Shown here: positions 13,158 through 13,243 of the stretch, one piece after another
How positions within the stretch are numbered: the stretch's first letter is position 1
Layout of the letters: each line of letters opens with the position of its first letter
DNA from: an uncultured Treponema sp.
GTDB taxonomy: Bacteria; Spirochaetota; Spirochaetia; Treponematales; Treponemataceae
NCBI GenBank assembly: GCA_937894335.1
Contig: CALCRU010000052.1
Location: 1-13,243, forward strand
DNA length: 13,243 nucleotides
Reading direction: 5' to 3'
Translations under genes and position numbers: made by a program
Notes under the pieces: generated by a model
The model's database searches: none
Seen by the model: only the letters and a program-made list of their open reading frames with translations
What the model was told of the DNA's origin: nothing

Positions 13158-13186
13158 ATGATACAAAAAAAAATAATTTTGTACAA
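13158..13186 (-). promoter_or_regulatory. hisS promoter beside the IS end, probably leaderless
   Basis: On the minus strand TTGTAC (complement of 13181-13186, 3/6) is followed after 17 bp by TATCAT (complement of 13158-13163, 5/6). The -10 box ends 6 nt before the hisS ATG at 13151. The -35 box lies only 5 bp from the IS boundary, so the insertion removed everything upstream but spared the core promoter. Confidence 0.55.
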
Positions 13187-13191
13187 TGAGT

Positions 13192-13243
13192 TGAACTGAC
13201 CCCATAAATTAGGACACCCACGGAGGTGTAAAATGGGGAATAA
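13192..13243 (+). mobile_element. Left end (IRL) of a second IS3-like copy, transposase reading out of the window
   Basis: This is a perfect 52-base inverted copy of bases 1-52. It starts TGAACTGACCCC, carries the ribosome-binding site GGAGGTG (13222-13228) and has ATG at 13233-13235, encoding Met-Gly-Asn before the window stops. The bases adjoining the two copies differ (gaac after base 52, gagt before base 13192), so these are independent insertion sites and the true boundary is the first T of TGAACT. Target-site duplications cannot be checked because the other ends lie outside the window. Confidence 0.75.

Noticed and set aside
13152..13205. 18-residue N-terminal extension of HisS
   Set aside because: It begins inside the IS end and matches nothing in HisS. 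The conserved start MSDLIQPRVLKGFRDF and a promoter 6 nt upstream favour 13151.
1..13243. Composite transposon made of two inverted IS copies carrying cargo
   Set aside because: The cargo is essential core genes (secA, hisS, lepB) in normal chromosomal style. The outer IS ends and target duplications cannot be seen.

Overview
The window looks like a piece of a spirochete chromosome, most likely Treponema or a close relative. The reasons are an unusually long type I signal peptidase with a large internal insertion, lipoproteins with relaxed spirochetal lipoboxes, and a set of small envelope proteins without clear relatives elsewhere, sitting among compact housekeeping genes. The genus is inferred from protein character. 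There is no rRNA or tRNA gene in the window to confirm it.

Layout. Both window ends are the same 52-bp sequence in inverted orientation (1-52 and 13192-13243). Each looks like the left end of an IS3-type insertion sequence, with a transposase start codon pointing out of the window. The left copy interrupts a glyoxalase/VOC-family gene, of which only the last 29 codons remain (53-142, +). Then come lepB (-), a small Hpt phosphotransfer protein (+), a TatD-type nuclease (-), a 73-residue orphan protein (+), and a minus-strand block transcribed secA, rlmI-like rRNA methyltransferase, miaA (8469 down to 3406). A 211-bp gap at 8470-8680 carries divergent promoters with an array of palindromes between them. 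To its right a plus-strand cluster (8681-11841) encodes a propeller-like lipoprotein, a single-span membrane protein, a four-span membrane protein, a MutT-type Nudix hydrolase and an SH3-like lipoprotein. It converges on hisS (-), whose promoter lies directly beside the right IS end.

How the parts fit together. secA and lepB are the motor and the signal peptidase of the general export pathway. miaA, rlmI-like and hisS serve translation (tRNA i6A37, 23S rRNA methylation, histidyl-tRNA). The plus-strand cluster looks like a spirochetal envelope module of unknown function joined to a nucleotide-sanitation enzyme.

The most unusual signals are regulatory and architectural. First, five genes have a -10 box only 6-7 nt before the start codon and no Shine-Dalgarno, as expected for leaderless mRNAs. 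Second, lepB and the Hpt gene share a mirror-image divergent promoter with identical 10-bp -10 regions. Third, the palindrome array fills the space between two divergent -35 boxes and shares the core GCCAWGGAGGGS. Fourth, all four convergent gene pairs overlap at their 3' ends, three of them by exactly four bases (CTAA or CTAG). There is no CRISPR array, prophage or obvious defence system. No stretch longer than 300 bases lacks a gene.
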